Origin: Methylobacter sp.
Lineage (GTDB): Bacteria; Pseudomonadota; Gammaproteobacteria; Methylococcales; Methylomonadaceae
DNA: 64,000 bases
NCBI GenBank assembly: GCA_028712225.1
Contig: JAQTQN010000001.1
Coordinates: forward strand, 1 to 64,000
Direction: 5' to 3'
The translations under genes and the position numbers were made by a program. Shown here piece after piece: positions 31,266-45,794 of the stretch (positions within the stretch are counted from its first letter, which is position 1; each line of letters opens with the position of its first letter). A model generated the notes under the pieces. The model had not been told where the DNA came from. It searched no databases and saw nothing but the letters and a program-made list of their open reading frames with translations.

Positions 31266-31326
31266 TGTTGCTTTCTAAAAGCAGTTATCTTAATAAACTG
31301 TTATAAAAATAATAAGGAGAAATCGG

Positions 31327-31569
31327 ATGTCAAAAGGCCAAAATTTACAGGACAACTTTCTAAATGCACTTAGAAAAGAACATACCCCTGTGTCAATTTT
31401 TCTCGTTAACGGTATAAAGTTGCAAGGTAAAGTAGATTCGTTTGATCAATATGTCATTATGTTAAAAAACACTGTTAGTCAGATGGTCTACAAACATGCC
31501 ATTTCAACTATCGTCCCCGGCAAGGCTGTTAGAATGACTCAAGATGTTGAGCCAACTAGTGACGAGTAA
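31327..31569 (+). CDS. hfq: RNA chaperone Hfq (copy B)
   Basis: Identical to the Hfq at 4063-4305 (80 residues, Sm1 and Sm2 motifs). Since Hfq limits many small-RNA responses, a real second copy would be expected to alter its level unless autoregulated. Confidence 0.97.
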   Translation: MSKGQNLQDNFLNALRKEHTPVSIFLVNGIKLQGKVDSFDQYVIMLKNTVSQMVYKHAISTIVPGKAVRMTQDVEPTSDE

Positions 31570-31624
31570 TTTAAGAAGATCACTACCATCGCACGTATTT
31601 ATTTTAATTTAATGGTGAACCTAG

Positions 31625-32890
31625 TTGTTTGACCGTCCAGATTCAGGTGAACGTGCCATACTCGTTCACCTGACATTTTATTGCGGGCAAGAAGACCTTC
31701 TCGAATTACAAGAATTAGCCAAATCAGCCGGCACTATTCCTGTACACGTCCTTACCGGAAGTCGTAAAAGTCCAGATCCCAAATTTTTTGTCGGCACAGG
31801 CAAACTTGAAGAGCTTAAATTAGCTATTGAAGCTTATTCAGCAGACATTGTCTTATTCAATCACCCTCTATCCCCTAGCCAGGAAAGAAACCTTGAAAAT
31901 GCTTTGGGGATTCGTGTAGTGGATAGAAACGGTTTAATTCTTGATATTTTTGCCCAACGAGCGCAAACATTTGAGGGAAAGCTTCAGGTTGAACTGGCTC
32001 AGTTAAAGCACCTTTCAACACGCCTGGTTCGAGGCTGGACGCATTTGGAGAGACAAAAAGGTGGAATTGGCCTACGTGGCCCTGGTGAAACCCAACTTGA
32101 AACAGATAGGCGACTACTCGGGCTACGTATTAAACAAATTCAGCAACGCCTAGATAAAGTCGATAAGCAACGGCATCAAGGCCGTAGCAAAAGAAAGAAA
32201 GCCGAAATTCCATCGGTTTCCTTGGTCGGCTATACCAATGCAGGCAAATCTACATTATTTAACGCTTTAACTGGCGCTGATATTTATGTCGCAGATCAAT
32301 TATTTGCGACATTAGACCCGACGCTTAGGCACTGCCAATTACCTAATAATAGCGAAGTCATTCTTGCCGACACCGTCGGTTTCATACGCCATCTACCTCA
32401 TGAATTAGTAGCCGCATTCAAATCCACCTTGCAGGAAGCCAGTGAAGCAGATTTACTACTACACGTTATCGATGCAAATGCAGAGGATCGCGATGAAACG
32501 ATTAATCAAGTCAATAAAGTCCTCACAGACATTAACGCCCACGAAATCAGACAACTGGAAGTATTTAATAAAATTGATTTACTGCCAAATATGTCGCCTA
32601 GAGTAGATCGCGACGCCTCTGGTTACCCAATCCGCATCTGGCTTTCTGCTGTAACAGGTGAAGGCATCGGGTTACTGCTAGAAGTTCTGACAGAAATATT
32701 TTCATCCAGTAAAGTAAAAAAACGCTGTTTTTTACGTCCTGATCAAGGCGACATTAGGGCTAAATTATTCACTTGCGCAAAAATAATTGACGAGCATATT
32801 GATGATCTGGGTGCCAGTGAGTTGGTTATTGAAGTAGATACGAAACACCTAGGTTTATTGAAATCGGTACATACCGAAGAAGTCTTTTAG
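31625..32890 (+). CDS. hflX: Ribosome-associated GTPase HflX (copy B)
   Basis: Identical to 4361-5626: TTG start, HflX domain, GTPase motifs GYTNAGKST, DTVGF and NKID. Confidence 0.96.
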   Translation: MFDRPDSGERAILVHLTFYCGQEDLLELQELAKSAGTIPVHVLTGSRKSPDPKFFVGTGKLEELKLAIEAYSADIVLFNHPLSPSQERNLENALGIRVVDRNGLILDIFAQRAQTFEGKLQVELAQLKHLSTRLVRGWTHLERQKGGIGLRGPGETQLETDRRLLGLRIKQIQQRLDKVDKQRHQGRSKRKKAEIPSVSLVGYTNAGKSTLFNALTGADIYVADQLFATLDPTLRHCQLPNNSEVILADTVGFIRHLPHELVAAFKSTLQEASEADLLLHVIDANAEDRDETINQVNKVLTDINAHEIRQLEVFNKIDLLPNMSPRVDRDASGYPIRIWLSAVTGEGIGLLLEVLTEIFSSSKVKKRCFLRPDQGDIRAKLFTCAKIIDEHIDDLGASELVIEVDTKHLGLLKSVHTEEVF

Positions 32891-33056
32891 CCTTGGTTTG
32901 TATTAGCTTGGTTTTTTTAGGATAATCCCTGACCAATACGAATATCGGATTATTTTGAATAATCATAAGCTTGGCTGCGACTAATGAGAAACCACCGAGT
33001 AAATACAATCAAATTAAGATTAATAATTATAATGTTAAGTAACGTGGAGCAAAGGT

Positions 33057-34280
33057 ATGTCCTGGAATGAGCCTGATGGCGACAAAAAAGACCCTTGGAG
33101 TGGTGGTGACCAGAAAGGGCCACCTGATTTGGATGACGCCATTCGTTCATTACAAGAAAAATTGGGCAGTTTTTTTGGCGGAAGCAACAATCGTAATGAA
33201 GATTCTTCCGGCAATCCCATATCCCCAAGAACACTTGGTTTTATAGGTGTCGGCGCTGTTTTACTATGGGGGGCAAGTGGCTTTTATATCGTTGACGAAG
33301 GTAATCACGGGGTTGAAACCAGATTTGGCAAGTATATTAATACAACCCAATCCGGATTAAATTGGCATTTACCTGCCCCTATTGAAAGCGTTGATATAGT
33401 TAACGTTAAACAACAGCGTTTTATTGAAGTCGGCTATCGTTCTGGCGGCACTGCACAATCCGCAGGTTCAGTACCTAAAGAAGCACTGATGTTGACCAAA
33501 GATGAAAATATTGTCGATGTTCGCCTAGCCGTGCAATATCAGGTTAAAGATGCTAAGCAATTCATTTTCAATGTAGCAAATCCTACTGGGACATTAAAGC
33601 AAGTTACCGAAAGCACACAACGAGGTGTAATAGGAAGCAGTACGATGGATTTTGTGTTGACTGAAGGTCGTAGCGAGGTAGTAACCCAGATCAAAAAGGA
33701 AATTCAGGATATTATGGATAGCTACAAAACCGGCATTCAGATTACCAGTGTTAACCTTCAAGACGCGCAGCCTCCCGAACAAGTTCAAAATGCATTTGAA
33801 GATGCAATAAAAGCAAGGGAAGACGAACAACGCTTAATCAATGAAGCAGAAGCCTACTCGAATGACGTTGTACCTAAAGCCCGTGGTGCCGCGGCAAGAA
33901 AAATCCAAGAAGCCGAAGGTTACAAAGAACAAATAATTGCTCAAGCAGAAGGGGAAAGCAACCGTTTCTCCAAACTGTTAGCAGAATACGAAAAAGCCCC
34001 GGATGTCACCAGAAAACGGCTTTATCTTGAAACCATGGAGTCCGTGCTATCTCAAACCAGCACAGTACTAGTGGATGTTAAAGGCAGCAATAATATGCTT
34101 TACCTGCCCCTAGATAAAATGATGCAACAAAAGCAGTCAGTGCCGCCCGTAACTACTCCGCAAAATAACGCAGAACAAGTTGCCCAACCACTGAGTGATA
34201 TACAGACACAAGTACCGCCGCAACCACAAACTGTTTTGCGCAATTCACAACGTGGCCGTGACGCAAGGGGACGCCAATGA
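33057..34280 (+). CDS. hflK: FtsH protease modulator HflK (copy B)
   Basis: Identical to 5793-7016: one membrane helix, SPFH domain, Gln/Pro-rich tail, four-base overlap with hflC. Confidence 0.96.
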   Translation: MSWNEPDGDKKDPWSGGDQKGPPDLDDAIRSLQEKLGSFFGGSNNRNEDSSGNPISPRTLGFIGVGAVLLWGASGFYIVDEGNHGVETRFGKYINTTQSGLNWHLPAPIESVDIVNVKQQRFIEVGYRSGGTAQSAGSVPKEALMLTKDENIVDVRLAVQYQVKDAKQFIFNVANPTGTLKQVTESTQRGVIGSSTMDFVLTEGRSEVVTQIKKEIQDIMDSYKTGIQITSVNLQDAQPPEQVQNAFEDAIKAREDEQRLINEAEAYSNDVVPKARGAAARKIQEAEGYKEQIIAQAEGESNRFSKLLAEYEKAPDVTRKRLYLETMESVLSQTSTVLVDVKGSNNMLYLPLDKMMQQKQSVPPVTTPQNNAEQVAQPLSDIQTQVPPQPQTVLRNSQRGRDARGRQ

Positions 34281-35140
34281 CACAAAATAAACTACTGGTG
34301 AGCGTTGCTGCACTGTTACTGGTTGGCTCAATGTCCTTTTTTACTGTTAATGAAACAGAAAAAGCCATCAAATTCGCTTTAGGTGCCATTGTTAAATCAG
34401 ACTACACACCTGGTATATATTTCAAAGTTCCGTTTTATAATAACGTCAAAAAATTTGATGCCAGAATTCAAACCATGGATTCAAAGCCCGAACGTTTTTT
34501 GACCGCAGAAAAAAAGAACGTAATTGTTGATTCATTCGTAAAGTGGCGTATTGGTGATGTAAAAACTTTTTACACGGTGGTCGCTGGTGATATAGATCAA
34601 GCTAACTTGCGTCTGGATCAAATTATTAAAGATGCATTTCGGGGTGAATTTAGCAAACGCAACATCAAACAGCTTGTTTCAACCGATCGGCAAATAATAC
34701 GTGAAATCCTGATCAAAAACTCCAAGACACTAGCAGCAGATTTAGGCATGGAAATTATTGATGTTCAGGTAATGCGCATTGATTTACCGGAAGAAGTCAG
34801 CAGTTCTGTCTTTCGAAGAATGGAAGCAGAACGTGAGAGAGTTGCTCGCGAGTTTCGCTCTCAAGGTGCAGAGGCCGCTGAAAGAATACGAGCCGATGCA
34901 GACCGGCAGCGAGTTGTAACACTTGCTAATTCGTTTCGCGATGCCGAAAAACTTCGCGGCGAAGGAGATGCAAAGTCGGCTGAAATTTACGCAAAAGCCT
35001 ACGGAGCCAATAGCGAGTTTTTTACCTTCTACCGTAGTTTGAATGCTTACAAGAAAACGTTTACCGGATCAGATATGATGGTATTAGATCCTGAGTCTGA
35101 TTTCTTTAAATACTTCAAAAACCAACAGATAGTTAAGTAA
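34277..35140 (+). CDS. hflC: FtsH protease modulator HflC (copy B)
   Basis: Identical to 7013-7876: N-terminal anchor and SPFH domain, followed by the same terminator. Confidence 0.96.
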   Translation: MTQNKLLVSVAALLLVGSMSFFTVNETEKAIKFALGAIVKSDYTPGIYFKVPFYNNVKKFDARIQTMDSKPERFLTAEKKNVIVDSFVKWRIGDVKTFYTVVAGDIDQANLRLDQIIKDAFRGEFSKRNIKQLVSTDRQIIREILIKNSKTLAADLGMEIIDVQVMRIDLPEEVSSSVFRRMEAERERVAREFRSQGAEAAERIRADADRQRVVTLANSFRDAEKLRGEGDAKSAEIYAKAYGANSEFFTFYRSLNAYKKTFTGSDMMVLDPESDFFKYFKNQQIVK

Positions 35141-35162
35141 CATTTACTAACGTGTTAAACCC

Positions 35163-35192
35163 CAAAACGCTCCGCTCACGCGGGGCGTTTTG
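35163..35192 (+). terminator. Rho-independent terminator after hflC (copy B)
   Basis: The same 13-bp GC-rich hairpin with a T-tail as at 7899-7928. Confidence 0.85.
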
Positions 35193-35212
35193 TTTGAGTG
35201 GACATATAAAAT

Positions 35213-36427
35213 ATGCAACAAAAAGACTCCTGGCTTTTGCCTGATGGTATTGAAGAACTGCTGCCGGAAGATGCCAAACACCTGGAAAGCTTACGTCGTA
35301 AAATATTAGATACCTTCGTTTGCTGGGGCTACGAACTGGTTATTCCGCCATTTATCGATTATCTGGATTCATTATTAACGGGCTCCGGTCATGATCTTGA
35401 ACTGCAAACTTTTAAGCTGACCGACCAAATTAGTGGAGAAATGTTAGGAATAAGAGCAGACATGACCCCTCAAGTAGCTCGAATAGATGCACACAACCTA
35501 AAGCATGCTTGGCCAACACGACTGTGTTATGTCGGAACAATTTTGCATACCCGTGGCGACCCACTGGAAAAGACAAGAAGCCCAATGCAAATAGGCGCTG
35601 AACTTTATGGACACTCCGGCAAAGAAAGCGACCTCGAAGTCATCCGTTTACTCTTAGAAATGCTAGCAATGACGGGGTTACAAAATGTACATCTCGACTT
35701 GGGGCACGTGGGTATATACCGTGCTCTATCAAGACAGGCAGAACTATCCGATACCCAAGAAGCCTCATTGTTTGATGTGTTGCAACGTAAAGCCAGACCT
35801 GAGTTGCAAGAACTCCTAGACGGCTTCAACCTTGAGAGCAATATTAAAAATATGCTCTTAAAATTACCCGAGCTCAACGGTGATAAAGAGATCTTGGATA
35901 AGGCTCTCGACTTATTCGCAACAGCGAATCAACATGTCAAACAAGCATTAGCGGAACTGAAGGCTATTGCAGATAGCTTAACCACGGTGTTTCCACACTT
36001 AGCCGTTAGTTTCGATTTGTCAGAACTCAGGGGTTATCATTATCATACTGGAGTAGTTTTCGCGGCATTTGTGCCGTCCATTGGTCGTGAAATTGCTCGA
36101 GGCGGACGCTATGATAATATTGGCGCAGTATTTGGTCGATCACGTCCTGCAACCGGTTTTAGCGCCGACTTAAAATTGTTGGCGACATTAAGCAAAACAA
36201 CGTTAAGTGTAAAACAAGCAACCTTAATTTTTGCCCCTGCACTAAACGACCCTCAATTGACTGAAGCTATCAGAGCGTTACGTGCCCGCGGCCAAGCCGT
36301 TGTTCAACAGTTACCAGGTCAAATCGGCGGCGCCCAAGAGTTGGGATGCTCCGCCATTTTAGAGCAAGATAATCAACACTGGGTCGTTAAGCCCCTAATC
36401 ACAGTAACTGCTCCATGTGCTGCATAA
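35213..36427 (+). CDS. hisZ: ATP phosphoribosyltransferase regulatory subunit HisZ (copy B)
   Basis: Identical to 7949-9163: a histidyl-tRNA-synthetase-like protein without anticodon domain, paired with purA. Confidence 0.93.
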   Translation: MQQKDSWLLPDGIEELLPEDAKHLESLRRKILDTFVCWGYELVIPPFIDYLDSLLTGSGHDLELQTFKLTDQISGEMLGIRADMTPQVARIDAHNLKHAWPTRLCYVGTILHTRGDPLEKTRSPMQIGAELYGHSGKESDLEVIRLLLEMLAMTGLQNVHLDLGHVGIYRALSRQAELSDTQEASLFDVLQRKARPELQELLDGFNLESNIKNMLLKLPELNGDKEILDKALDLFATANQHVKQALAELKAIADSLTTVFPHLAVSFDLSELRGYHYHTGVVFAAFVPSIGREIARGGRYDNIGAVFGRSRPATGFSADLKLLATLSKTTLSVKQATLIFAPALNDPQLTEAIRALRARGQAVVQQLPGQIGGAQELGCSAILEQDNQHWVVKPLITVTAPCAA

Positions 36428-36504
36428 GCACAGTGCTTAGTGTGTTGTATCCTGCATCCACACAGCCGTCGGCAATTGCTCCGTGCGTTGCCCTACATTC
36501 GTAA

Positions 36505-37818
<1,314 letters not shown>

Positions 37819-37872
37819 AAGCGGCATCGGACACACCCCAACAGACCATTATTACCCTAAGGCAGAATTGAC

Positions 37873-38160
37873 ATGGCAGAAACAGTAGAAGAATTAACGG
37901 TAACCTACGAAGATGGCGGTATTGAAACCGTTAAGGAACTTGATAAAAAGGTGCTGACCAAAGGCGCTTGGGCGACGGTAATGTATCGTTACCAGGATTG
38001 GGATAGAGCCAAAGAACAATATGGCCCCGATAAATACACTATTCGCCGCTATCAAAAGCGCAATGGTGAGTATCAACAAAAATCAAAATTTAATATTTCC
38101 AGCAAGGACCAAGCGAAAAGCATTATCGCTGCGCTGGAAGACTGGACTAAAGAAGACTAA
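37873..38160 (+). CDS. Small conserved protein of unknown function (copy B)
   Basis: Identical to the 95-residue charged protein at 10609-10896, again 54 bases after purA. Confidence 0.7.
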   Translation: MAETVEELTVTYEDGGIETVKELDKKVLTKGAWATVMYRYQDWDRAKEQYGPDKYTIRRYQKRNGEYQQKSKFNISSKDQAKSIIAALEDWTKED

Positions 38161-38181
38161 AACCACTCAAGAATGGCTGCG

Positions 38182-38616
38182 TTACTCCAGCCATTCTATG
38201 ATGTGATCCTCCAAATCATCGACCTCAGACTCTTTCATCGCATAACTCCTGATTGAAACACCTGCTTCATGCACACTATCAGGATTCCCCGACACCAACG
38301 GATGCCATGAAGGTAAATCTTTATCATCAGTCAGCAATCGGTAGGCACAGGTAGTCGGCAACCAATTGAATTCAGAAAAATCATGCTGCTTTAAGTCTAA
38401 ACATTCAGGAACCAGCCTAGTCCGCTCGGTATAGCGCGTGCATCGGCAAGTATCAAGATCGATAAGATCACAAACAACACTGGTGAAACAAATATCACCA
38501 GAGTCTTCATCTTCCAGCTTGTGCAAACAGCATTTACCGCAACCATCGCATAATGACTCCCATTCCTCGGTAGTCATTTCGGACAATTTTTTCTCTTTCC
38601 AAAAACTCATACTCAT
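38182..38616 (-). CDS. YcgN/YkgJ-type cysteine-cluster protein (copy B)
   Basis: Identical to 10918-11352: cysteine cluster CDGCGKCC, overlapping the universal stress gene by four bases. Confidence 0.88.
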   Translation of the reverse strand: MSMSFWKEKKLSEMTTEEWESLCDGCGKCCLHKLEDEDSGDICFTSVVCDLIDLDTCRCTRYTERTRLVPECLDLKQHDFSEFNWLPTTCAYRLLTDDKDLPSWHPLVSGNPDSVHEAGVSIRSYAMKESEVDDLEDHIIEWLE

Positions 38617-39056
38617 TCGTCCTGCAAGCGTACAGCCAGCACATCACAGCGGGCATGATGCAATACGGCATTGGCGGTTGAGCCCAGCACCAGTGCCAAG
38701 CCATGTCGCCCATGTGAGCCGACAACAATAAGATTTGCCTTGATTTTCTCCGCCACCTGGACAATCTCCTGCTTGGGAACACCCCAAATCAACCACCGAT
38801 TAGCCAGAGCAACACCAAGTCGATCAGCAATCTCGTTAAACTTGGCTTTTTCTGTTTCCAGCAACTCATTATCTGAATCTTCAGTTAGTGAAATCACAGT
38901 GCCGTAACTAGTGTCTGGCATGGGGATATTATCCAGTACATGCACAATACTTAGCTCGGCTTGACATGTTTTCGCCAAACCATAGGCCTTACTGGCAACA
39001 TCGTTGCCATGCTCAGTAAAGTCTACTGTCAGTAATATGTGTTGGTATAAGCTCAT
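38613..39056 (-). CDS. Universal stress protein, UspA family (copy B)
   Basis: Identical to 11349-11792, with the GSHGRHGLALVLGS nucleotide-binding motif. Confidence 0.92.
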   Translation of the reverse strand: MSLYQHILLTVDFTEHGNDVASKAYGLAKTCQAELSIVHVLDNIPMPDTSYGTVISLTEDSDNELLETEKAKFNEIADRLGVALANRWLIWGVPKQEIVQVAEKIKANLIVVGSHGRHGLALVLGSTANAVLHHARCDVLAVRLQDE

Positions 39057-39092
39057 TTATGCGAGTCCGACGGTATTGGGTATTTGAAGAGC

Positions 39093-41111
<2,019 letters not shown>

Positions 41112-41425
41112 TTTACGGATGTGGGCGTTAAGTTAAAGGATAATCCAGCTGAATGCAAGTTTGCCCGGGAACAAGCCGAACAAAATATCTTCAAAAAAAC
41201 AGTTGGAATAATCGTCAAAAATTATCCAAACAAATGCAAATTAAAACTGAATATTGTGGCAAAAGCTCTACTGGATAAACGCTTAATTTTTCGGGCGTTT
41301 GTCAGAGAAATTCAAAAATAGATACGCCTAAAGAAAACACCACACCTGCGAAGCCTCCAGAAAAATGATTTTTTACATCAGCAATGTTAGAATCAATGCA
41401 ATTTCTGACTAGCCTGACTTAACGG
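41112..41425. other. Intergenic region between thiC leader and minC (copy B)
   Basis: The same 314-base promoter-bearing gap as in copy A; no further feature seen. Confidence 0.5.
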
Positions 41426-42163
41426 ATGCCGACAGATTCTCAACACTCAAATTACCACCCCCCGGCTCTAGAATTCAAAAGCACTACTTTCTCAGTGCCC
41501 GTTTTGGTATTAGCTAACAATGATGTAATAATCATTGAACACCAATTACAGGAAAAAATTCAGCTGGCACCAGAGTTTTTTAAAAACTCTCCAGTGATAA
41601 TCGACCTACAGGAACTAAATAAGCAAGATTTAAACATTGATATAAGCGAGCTCGTTAATATGCTGCGGAGCTTAGCTTTCTTACCTATAGGTATACGTGG
41701 CGCAACAACTCAGCAACTGAAAAAGGCCTTAGAGCTTGCCATTCCTGCACATACTGGACCAAACCAAGCATCAGCAATTGATAGCGTAAAACCTCAAGCC
41801 TTACAGGCTACACCAGCAACTGAACCCGCTCCAATCTTAGAAAGCGCTACGCTAATTACCCAGCCAATTCGATCTGGTCAGCGCATTTATGCTCATGGCG
41901 ACTTAATTATTCTGGCTCAAGTTAGTGCAGGTGCTGAAATTCTTGCTGAAGGCAACATACACGTATACGGCTCATTAAGAGGCAGGGCCTTAGCAGGTGT
42001 TCAAGGCAACATCGAAGCACGAATTTTTTGCTCGGACTTACAGGCAGAACTCATCTCTATTGCCGGAACTTACAAAATCAGTGAAGATCTTACTGAAATC
42101 GTCCGCAACCGGCCTGTTCAGATATGCCTGCAAAACAACACATTAACCATTAAAAATCTTTAA
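41426..42163 (+). CDS. minC: Septum site-determining protein MinC (copy B)
   Basis: Identical to 14162-14899: FtsZ-inhibiting N-domain, linker and C-terminal beta-helix. Confidence 0.96.
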   Translation: MPTDSQHSNYHPPALEFKSTTFSVPVLVLANNDVIIIEHQLQEKIQLAPEFFKNSPVIIDLQELNKQDLNIDISELVNMLRSLAFLPIGIRGATTQQLKKALELAIPAHTGPNQASAIDSVKPQALQATPATEPAPILESATLITQPIRSGQRIYAHGDLIILAQVSAGAEILAEGNIHVYGSLRGRALAGVQGNIEARIFCSDLQAELISIAGTYKISEDLTEIVRNRPVQICLQNNTLTIKNL

Positions 42164-42189
42164 ATACCCCATTACCACGGAGAAACCAA

Positions 42190-42999
42190 GTGGCGCGAAT
42201 TATAGTTGTAACATCAGGCAAAGGCGGCGTTGGCAAAACCACCACAAGCGCAGCCATCGCCATGGGCCTTGCTAAAAGAGGGCATAAAACAGCCGTGATA
42301 GATTTCGATGTAGGCTTGCGAAATCTCGATTTAATCATGGGATGTGAACGCCGTGTTGTTTATGACTTTGTAAACGTCATCAATGGAGAAGCTACGCTCA
42401 ACCAAGCATTGATTCGCGATAAAAACTGCAATCAACTATACATCCTGCCTGCATCACAAACCCGAGACAAAGACGCACTCTCCCAAGAAGGCGTCGGTAG
42501 AATTCTGGATGAGCTAAAAAAAGACTTTAAATATATCGTATGCGACTCTCCAGCCGGCATTGAAAGAGGCGCATTTTTGGCAATGTATTATGCTGATGAT
42601 GCGTTTATCGTGACCAATCCCGAAGTATCCTCTGTTAGAGATTCAGATCGAATGCTAGGCATTCTTTCCAGCAAGTCACGCCGAGCAGAAGAAAACGAAG
42701 AACCTATTAAAGAGTACTTATTACTGACTCGCTACTCTCCAGATAGAGTAAAATTAGGCGAAATGTTAAGTGTCGATGACGTACAAGAAATATTGTCATT
42801 ACACTTACTAGGCGTCATTCCAGAATCAAAATCGGTTTTGAACGCTTCAAATTCGGGCACCCCAGTTATTCTCGATGAAAAAAGTGATGCGGGACAAGCT
42901 TACGCTGATGTAATTGCACGCTATCTGGGCGAAGACCGACCCCACCGTTTTATTGATGAAAAAAAGGGCCTCTTCGGAAAACTTTTCGGGGGTAAGTAA
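42190..42999 (+). CDS. minD: Septum site-determining ATPase MinD (copy B)
   Basis: Identical to 14926-15735: GTG start, deviant Walker A KGGVGKT, C-terminal membrane helix. Confidence 0.98.
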   Translation: MARIIVVTSGKGGVGKTTTSAAIAMGLAKRGHKTAVIDFDVGLRNLDLIMGCERRVVYDFVNVINGEATLNQALIRDKNCNQLYILPASQTRDKDALSQEGVGRILDELKKDFKYIVCDSPAGIERGAFLAMYYADDAFIVTNPEVSSVRDSDRMLGILSSKSRRAEENEEPIKEYLLLTRYSPDRVKLGEMLSVDDVQEILSLHLLGVIPESKSVLNASNSGTPVILDEKSDAGQAYADVIARYLGEDRPHRFIDEKKGLFGKLFGGK

Positions 43000-43259
43000 T
43001 GAGTTTACTTGATTATTTTAGGACGTCGAAAACAAGCTCAGCATCGCTTGCCAAAGAAAGGCTGCAAATCCTAGTTGCCCATGAGCGCACATCACGAAAT
43101 CAGCCCTCATACTTGCCGCAATTACAAAAAGAGTTACTGGAAGTTATCCGTAAATATGTCAGTATTGACCAAGACGCCATATCGGTAAACTTTGAACAAG
43201 ACGATAACCAAGAGACACTTGAGCTAAATATTGTCTTACCCGATACCAACAAAAAATAG
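42999..43259 (+). CDS. minE: Cell division topological specificity factor MinE (copy B)
   Basis: Identical to 15735-15995 and overlapping minD. Because the whole operon is doubled, the MinD:MinE ratio would be kept even if dosage rises. Confidence 0.97.
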   Translation: MSLLDYFRTSKTSSASLAKERLQILVAHERTSRNQPSYLPQLQKELLEVIRKYVSIDQDAISVNFEQDDNQETLELNIVLPDTNKK

Positions 43260-43298
43260 TAACAATTTTTCTTTCATTTAAATTAAAGGTCTTCAATT

Positions 43299-43496
43299 AT
43301 GACTAATACAATTGGCACAGCTGCTGGCAAAATATGGCATTACTTAGAAAAGAATGGCCCTTCTAGCGTGACTAAAATAACTAATGAGACAGGCTTAGGA
43401 AAAAACGATGTCCAACGAGCAATCGGCTGGCTAAGTAAAGAGAATAAACTGGTTATAGAGACCACCGGGAGAACAGAAACCTTATCACTGAAATAA
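43299..43496 (+). CDS. Small winged-helix protein (DUF2582-like, copy B)
   Basis: Identical to 16035-16232: single winged-helix protein of 65 residues after minE. Confidence 0.8.
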   Translation: MTNTIGTAAGKIWHYLEKNGPSSVTKITNETGLGKNDVQRAIGWLSKENKLVIETTGRTETLSLK

Positions 43497-43525
43497 TGCA
43501 TTTTCATCCAATCGCTAAATCAGAT

Positions 43526-44449
43526 GATTCTTTAGGCAGCAGCAAGCACTTGGGAAGCGCTGAACAAATCCCAAGTCAGCCACAGAGCGCCATTAGGCAT
43601 GCTAATTTTTTCAAAAAGTCGACGAATGGCAACAGCAAGTTGACCTGCTGATGCATTTTCCTTCAATCCCCAATAGCGGGTCTTGTGAAAAACAAACTGT
43701 TGTTTGATTACGCTAAAAACGTTCTCCACCCGCGCTCGCACCGAGGAATGTTTGCGGTTGCGCTTTTTCTGGCTGGACGAGGGTTTTTACCGAGTTTACG
43801 CTTGTCATTGACGCACCAGCGCAGGACGTCACGCCGATATTCATCGCGGGCGTAACCGGCAACGATAACGCAATCAATCTTGCGCAACAGCTTAGACAAT
43901 TGCGACATTCGCCGCTGCGATGGTCACCGTGAGTGCCGCGCCAAAATTGACATCCGCGCCGATATGGATTTTTATCCCAAAATACCATTGCAGACCTTTT
44001 CGGGTTTGGCGCATGCATGAATCACGCGCTTTTTCTTTGTTTTTGGTGGAACTGGGCGCATACATGGCATCGCCCATTATGCCTTGAGACACCAAAACCT
44101 TGGTCTTTCAAGTGACGGTTCACGGTACTCAACAGGGCCTCTGTCAGCTTATGTTTTTCGAGCAAGTGGCGAAAATTCGAAAATAGTCGTTTCGTCTGGC
44201 AAGGCGCCGGTCACGCTGGCAAAGCAGCGGATGCTATCAATCTCATACAACGCATCTTCCACTTGTGCCCGGTGGGTATCTGCCGATCGGAGCAACTGAA
44301 CCAGTGTTGCATGAAGTGGATGCGCGGCATGCTAGCTAAGGGCATCGGTTAACGACCACGTCGGCCGGTTTACGGATAGCATGTCGGATCCGTGCCAACA
44401 ATAGTGACCAGGGAACCACTTGCTCTACCTCTGGAAATAATTTCCGACA
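43526..44449 (-). mobile_element. Degenerate IS5-family transposase gene (copy B)
   Basis: The same frameshifted IS5-subgroup remnant as at 16262-17185. The identical lesions show that decay preceded the duplication. Confidence 0.85.
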
Positions 44450-44453
44450 GGAT

Positions 44454-45178
44454 GGTTAAGATAAAAGCACCGAGGCAAATGACAGCATCCCCATGTAATT
44501 TATAGCCTTTTTCTCATAACGCGTAGCAATTCTGCGGTAGTGTTTGAGCTTGCCAAACAGGCATTCGATGGCATGTCGCTCTTTATAGTGGTGATAGTCA
44601 CACACAATCTGTTCTTTTCGGTTCGATTTTGGCGGAATAACTGCTTTTATGCCTTGCTCTTTCAACCACTCGCGCAAGGCATTGGTGTCATAGCCTTTGT
44701 CTGCCAAAACGGCCGTGGCCTTAACGTTTTCCAGTATAGGTATCGCTAAACAACACCCCGCCTCTTGACCGCCGCTTAATATGAATTTAATGGGTAGACC
44801 CAAGCCATCACAAAGTGCGTGAATGTTACAGCTAAACCCGCCTTTGGACCGCCCAAGCGCTTCATTGTCAGCGCTACTGTATGCCGCGCAGGCATGCGCT
44901 CTAATCACTGAGCCATCAATAGAAACATCCTGTAAATCAGCTGGTTCCGTAAAATGAACCAGAAGCTTCTCCCAAGCACCACTGCGCCCCCGAACGTAAT
45001 ATTCACAAAGCGGCACTAATAAACCGTCTACAGGTGTCGGGTAAGCCGACTTGAATTCCCGGCAATTTCTTTATCTTCGGCCATAGTCGGTCCCACTCGT
45101 CATCGCTTAACTCTATTCTGTTCATGCCTGCCAAAATGGCAAATTCTACCTCATCGGCAAAACGTCAACAGAACCTAG
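44454..45178 (-). mobile_element. Second IS5-family element, internally deleted (copy B)
   Basis: Matches 17190-17914 with the same internal stop and deletion. One base near the outer end differs (C at 45146, T at 17882). The element ends in CCTAG at 45178, after which the flanks of the two copies are unrelated. Confidence 0.85.
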
Positions 45179-45287
45179 CATGAATTTAAACTAGCGACAC
45201 TATACTTTTGACTGCCTAAAATAAAAAATATCACAAACTTAACCGCCAGAACTACAGCAAGATGATTAAATCAGCAAGACCACATAT

Positions 45288-45551
45288 TTATTCACAGAAT
45301 TCCACAGCAAAACCCGCTTCATCTGCACGTATAACAACAACCCTCCTAGACAAAGCATTTTCAATGTCTAAAAGCATAACTTCCAGAATATCCCCTGGCA
45401 ACAGAGTATGATTAAATCCACCTAAGACGTACAGTCCACTTTCAGACAAGTCCCTGGTATAGGCAACAATAACTTCATCATTACTACACAATTCCACTTT
45501 TGCCCGATGCATCAATCGCAAATGACGACGAACGTCTACTGTAATTTTCAT
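45288..45551 (-). CDS. PilZ-domain protein
   Basis: An 87-residue single-domain protein with an N-terminal RRHLRLMHR (the RxxxR c-di-GMP contact) and the second motif DLSESGLYV (D/NxSxxG). PilZ domains bind cyclic di-GMP and control motility or polysaccharide output. No enzyme or second domain is fused. It lies 110 bases from the IS end and reads toward it. The target is unknown. Confidence 0.85.
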   Translation of the reverse strand: MKITVDVRRHLRLMHRAKVELCSNDEVIVAYTRDLSESGLYVLGGFNHTLLPGDILEVMLLDIENALSRRVVVIRADEAGFAVEFCE

Positions 45552-45794
45552 GAATATTTAAAGTTTTTTGTTAAAAATTACTCAATTATCACTATGCTGA
45601 CAAAACCAACAAATAAGGCTGGATAATAATAGATTAATCATAGCACTGCAAAAATCAAAAGCCCCTGTATAATTAATAAATAAAATTGCATGTGTATTAT
45701 AAGCTTTTGAAACAACATTAGGATTCTAAGCCAAGCATTGTTATAAGCATCACACACATCTTTTATACCTCAATATTATTTTTAAGGAATCTCT